From Propionibacteriaceae bacterium (GTDB lineage Bacteria; Actinomycetota; Actinomycetes; Propionibacteriales; Propionibacteriaceae), in NCBI GenBank assembly GCA_030544185.1, contig JAUNRO010000170.1, positions 1 to 6,861 of the forward strand: 6,861 nucleotides of DNA, written 5' to 3'. Shown one piece after another: positions 4,994 through 6,861 of this stretch. A model generated the notes under the pieces. It made no database searches and had not been told where the DNA came from. It worked only from the letters and a program-made list of their open reading frames with translations. Numbering within the stretch: the first letter of the stretch is position 1; every line of letters starts with the position of its first letter. The translations under genes and the position numbers were made by a program.

Positions 4994-5806
4994 GTGTCGA
5001 GCATGGAGGAGGCCTGGCACACGACGACTCCGAAGCACTCGGATGAGTCGGGGGGACTGCGGTCGGTGACGACCGCGCTCGACCTCATGGAGTGTTTCGC
5101 CACCGACGTGGAACTCGGCGTGTCCGATCTGGCCCGACGCCTCGGCATCGCCAAGAGCACCGCCCACCGCGTCCTGTCCACCCTGCGGATGCGGGGCTTC
5201 ATCGAGCAGGACCCCGAGAGCGGTCGCTATCGGCTCGGGCTGCACCTGTTCGAACTCGGTCACCTGGCGCGGGTGCGTCATCCGCTGCGCGAGGTGGCCC
5301 ACCCGATCTGTTCCGATCTCAGCCGGCGCACCGGGCTGACTGTGAATCTCTCGGTGCTCGACGGTGCTGATGTGGTCTTTATCGAGCGCCTGGAGTCTGC
5401 CGAGCGGGGCAACTGGCTCAACGAGTCCGGGCGGCGGCTGCCCGCGCACGTCTCGAGTTCCGGCAAGGCCATCGCGGCGTGGAACGAGGAGTTCGCGCAG
5501 GCGCGCATCGCGGCCGGTTTCCCACCCCGCGCGCGGGCCACGGTGCGCAGCGCGGGCGAGTGGGAGACGATGCTGCGCGCGGTGCGCCGGCGCGGCTATG
5601 CGACGAGCAGGGACGAGTCCTATGACGGGATCAGCAGCGTCGCCGTGCCGATCCTGGTCCATCCGGCGGCGGTCACCTCGGCGCTGTCGTTCTTCGGCCG
5701 ACCGCAGGAGTTGGACACCCGGCTGCCCCTGCTCGTGCAGGTCCTGCAGCGCTCCGCGCGGCGCATTGGACACGAGATGATCCGCCAGCAGGGGGCCCGT
5801 TCCTGA
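4994..5806 (+). CDS. IclR-family transcriptional regulator
   Basis: A 270-residue regulator of normal IclR length. Residues 22-85 form the N-terminal winged helix-turn-helix: LRSVTTALDLMECF, then LGVSDLARRLGIAKSTAHRVLSTLRMRGFIEQ with the recognition helix around 53-65, then the wing GRYRLG. From about residue 95 the C-terminal GAF-like effector domain follows, with VVFIERLES, LPAHVSSSGKAIAAW, GYATSRDESYDGISSVAVPI and a final helix. GTG 4994 is preferred because GGGAGGGGGAGG (4976-4987) sits six bases upstream; ATG 5003 is the alternative. Many IclR proteins control aromatic catabolism as effector-dependent activators or repressors. Lying next to 4-oxalocrotonate decarboxylase and near the dioxygenase, it is the likely regulator of this cluster. 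The effector cannot be read from sequence. It is encoded in tandem with its presumed target rather than divergently, and no terminator separates it from the next gene. Confidence 0.92.
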   Translation: MSSMEEAWHTTTPKHSDESGGLRSVTTALDLMECFATDVELGVSDLARRLGIAKSTAHRVLSTLRMRGFIEQDPESGRYRLGLHLFELGHLARVRHPLREVAHPICSDLSRRTGLTVNLSVLDGADVVFIERLESAERGNWLNESGRRLPAHVSSSGKAIAAWNEEFAQARIAAGFPPRARATVRSAGEWETMLRAVRRRGYATSRDESYDGISSVAVPILVHPAAVTSALSFFGRPQELDTRLPLLVQVLQRSARRIGHEMIRQQGARS

Positions 5807-5820
5807 GGGGCGAACGACCG

Positions 5821-5857
5821 CTGCCGCTACGTTTCCTGTGGGTAACCTGAGCCGTAG
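5821..5857 (+). promoter_or_regulatory. iclR-decarboxylase intergenic regulatory element
   Basis: TAACCT (5843-5848) fits TANNNT, with a weak CTGCCG (5821-5826) 16 bp upstream. Overlapping it is the imperfect dyad GTTTCC-TGTG-GGTAAC (5831-5846, one mismatch), nested in CTACG...CGTAG (5827-5831, 5853-5857). TTCCTGTGGG (5833-5842) matches nine of ten bases of an element upstream of the ferredoxin. The decarboxylase and tautomerase could therefore have their own regulated promoter, in addition to readthrough from iclR. Confidence 0.35.
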
Positions 5858-5879
5858 GAGCCGTCATCAAGGAGGATTC

Positions 5880-6683
5880 ATGGCCCAGTGGAACGCAGAA
5901 AGTGTGGCCGCCGAACTGCTCGCCTGTGAGGCTGAGCGTCGGGACCGGGAGCCTTTCACCGACGAGTGGCCCGAGCTGGACGTGGACACCGGTTATCGGA
6001 TCCAGGATGCGAACCTGGAGAAGCGACTGGCCCGCGGCGAGAAGCTCATCGGGGTGAAGCTGGGGCTGACCAGTGAGGCGAAGCAGAAGCGCATGAACGT
6101 GCATGCTCCGTTCGTCGCCTGGCTCACCGATGACATGGTCCTGGAGTTGGGTGATCCGGTGCCGCAGGCCAAACTCATCCATCCGCGGATCGAGCCGGAG
6201 ATCGTGTTCGTGATGAAGGATCGGCTCGAGGGACCCGGGGTGACCCGGGAAACGGCGATGGCGGCCGTCGAGACCGTCGCCGGTGGCGCCGAGGTCATCG
6301 ACTCCCGCTATAAGAACTTCCGCTTCCGCGCCGGCGATGTGATCGCCGACAACGCGTCCAGCGGCGCCTATGTCGTGATCGAGAAGACCGTGGGCCCGGA
6401 CGAGATCGACCTGCTCACCGAGTCCGTCGAGGTCTATGTCGACGGCAAGCTCGAGCAGACCGGCACCGGCGCGGACGTCCAGGGACACCCGGGCGAGGCG
6501 CTCGCCCTGGCCGCCAACGATCTCGCCCGCCGTGGCCTGGCCATCGAGGCCGGCTGGGTTGTGCTGACCGGTGGCATCACCGACGCCGTCTTCTCCCCGC
6601 CCGGGAGCAGGGTCGAGGTCAAGTTCGGCACCCTGGGTGAGGTCGTCATCGAGGGCGGCGAGGATCCGGACAAGGCCAGCTGA
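5880..6683 (+). CDS. xylI: 4-oxalocrotonate (2-oxo-3-hexenedioate) decarboxylase
   Basis: A 267-residue, Mg2+-dependent enzyme of the fumarylacetoacetase/hydratase-decarboxylase fold that converts (3E)-2-oxohex-3-enedioate to 2-oxopent-4-enoate and CO2 in the meta-cleavage pathway. Key regions: LIGVKLGLTS with Lys60, LIHPRIEPEIVFV with Glu105 and Glu107, and AEVIDSRYKNFRF with Glu138. These fit the metal and active-site pattern of the family (Lys60, Glu106, Glu108, Glu139 in close relatives). VIADNASS and VVLTGGITDAV follow. KLGLTS, LIHP and GGIT favour decarboxylase (XylI/DmpH/NahK) over the sister hydratase (XylJ/DmpE/MhpD), which tends to have KIGVTS, a Gln in place of the LIHP His, and a different C-terminal motif. 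AAGGAGG (5869-5875) is a full Shine-Dalgarno four bases before ATG 5880, which decides against GTG 5838. Its TGA overlaps the ATG of the tautomerase, so the two are translationally coupled. In known pathways the decarboxylase works in complex with the hydratase, expected nearby. Confidence 0.9.
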   Translation: MAQWNAESVAAELLACEAERRDREPFTDEWPELDVDTGYRIQDANLEKRLARGEKLIGVKLGLTSEAKQKRMNVHAPFVAWLTDDMVLELGDPVPQAKLIHPRIEPEIVFVMKDRLEGPGVTRETAMAAVETVAGGAEVIDSRYKNFRFRAGDVIADNASSGAYVVIEKTVGPDEIDLLTESVEVYVDGKLEQTGTGADVQGHPGEALALAANDLARRGLAIEAGWVVLTGGITDAVFSPPGSRVEVKFGTLGEVVIEGGEDPDKAS

Positions 6684-6861
6684 TGCCGCTTATCGAGGTG
6701 ACCCTGGCTGAGGGGCGCTCGCCGGAGAAGCTCCGTGCGCTCATCAGCAGGTTGACGAGTGCCGTCGTGGAGACCGAGGTCGGCAATAAGGAATCCGTGC
6801 GCGTCATCCTCCGCGAGGTTCCCCGCACCCATTTCGCCGCCGGTGATGAGACCTTGGCCGA
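6683..6861 (+). CDS. xylH: 4-oxalocrotonate tautomerase, 5' part (cut by window end)
   Basis: This short reading frame starts at ATG 6683, overlapping the decarboxylase stop in TGATG, and is open to the right edge (59 codons visible). After removal of Met the protein begins PLIEVTLAEGRS, giving the catalytic N-terminal Pro1. Arg11 (EGRS), Arg39 (ESVRVILRE) and Phe50 (RTHFAAG) fall at exactly the positions of the catalytic residues of the 62-residue 4-oxalocrotonate tautomerase. The enzyme isomerises 2-hydroxymuconate to 2-oxo-3-hexenedioate, the substrate of the decarboxylase. The visible length is almost the whole enzyme, and only a few C-terminal residues should be missing. No independent ribosome site is evident, consistent with coupling to the upstream gene. 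Other tautomerase-superfamily members share Pro1, but the operon context favours this activity. Confidence 0.9.
   Translation, partial: MPLIEVTLAEGRSPEKLRALISRLTSAVVETEVGNKESVRVILREVPRTHFAAGDETLA

Noticed and set aside
5880..6683. Assignment as 2-oxopent-4-enoate hydratase
   Set aside because: The sister families share the fold, but the KLGLTS, LIHP and GGIT segments and the coupled tautomerase gene fit the decarboxylase better.

Overview
The window is high-GC DNA (roughly two thirds G+C by eye). Every gene reads rightward and every complete gene ends in TGA. A single-chain (eukaryote-type) glycyl-tRNA synthetase, a Tat-exported antigen-85-like esterase, an IclR regulator and TANNNT-type -10 boxes all point to an actinobacterium. 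A phenol- or aromatic-degrading Propionibacteriaceae-like host is only a guess. Tyr is unusually encoded mostly by TAT (29 TAT, 11 TAC by my count).

Left third (1-2712), housekeeping: the 3' end of glycyl-tRNA synthetase (anticodon-binding domain), then a secreted esterase, then a tRNA-dihydrouridine synthase of the DusB type. A perfect 16-bp palindrome lies between the esterase and dus.

Middle (2713-4804), catabolic: a 229-bp intergenic region carries a TATGAT -10-like box, a run of inverted repeats and a leader hairpin. It is followed by a XylT-type [2Fe-2S] ferredoxin and a XylE-type catechol 2,3-dioxygenase. A strong hairpin terminator ends this unit. Next is a GlcG/HbpS-like (DUF336) small protein with its own likely promoter and its own hairpin terminator.

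Right third (4805-6861): an IclR-family regulator with a recognisable promoter, then 4-oxalocrotonate decarboxylase. This overlaps (TGATG) the start of 4-oxalocrotonate tautomerase, which runs off the right edge. Its catalytic Pro1, Arg11, Arg39 and Phe50 are all visible.

Functionally this is a catechol meta-cleavage cluster. The dioxygenase opens catechol to 2-hydroxymuconate semialdehyde, and the ferredoxin probably re-reduces the dioxygenase's iron after oxidative inactivation. The tautomerase and decarboxylase take 2-hydroxymuconate to 2-oxopent-4-enoate and CO2. The semialdehyde dehydrogenase, hydratase, aldolase and acylating acetaldehyde dehydrogenase are not in the window and probably lie downstream. 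The IclR protein is the obvious candidate regulator. I see no mobile element, CRISPR array, tRNA or rRNA. The enzymes are known families; the less ordinary parts are the regulatory DNA, the ferredoxin/dioxygenase pair in an apparently actinobacterial setting, and the insulated GlcG-like gene.
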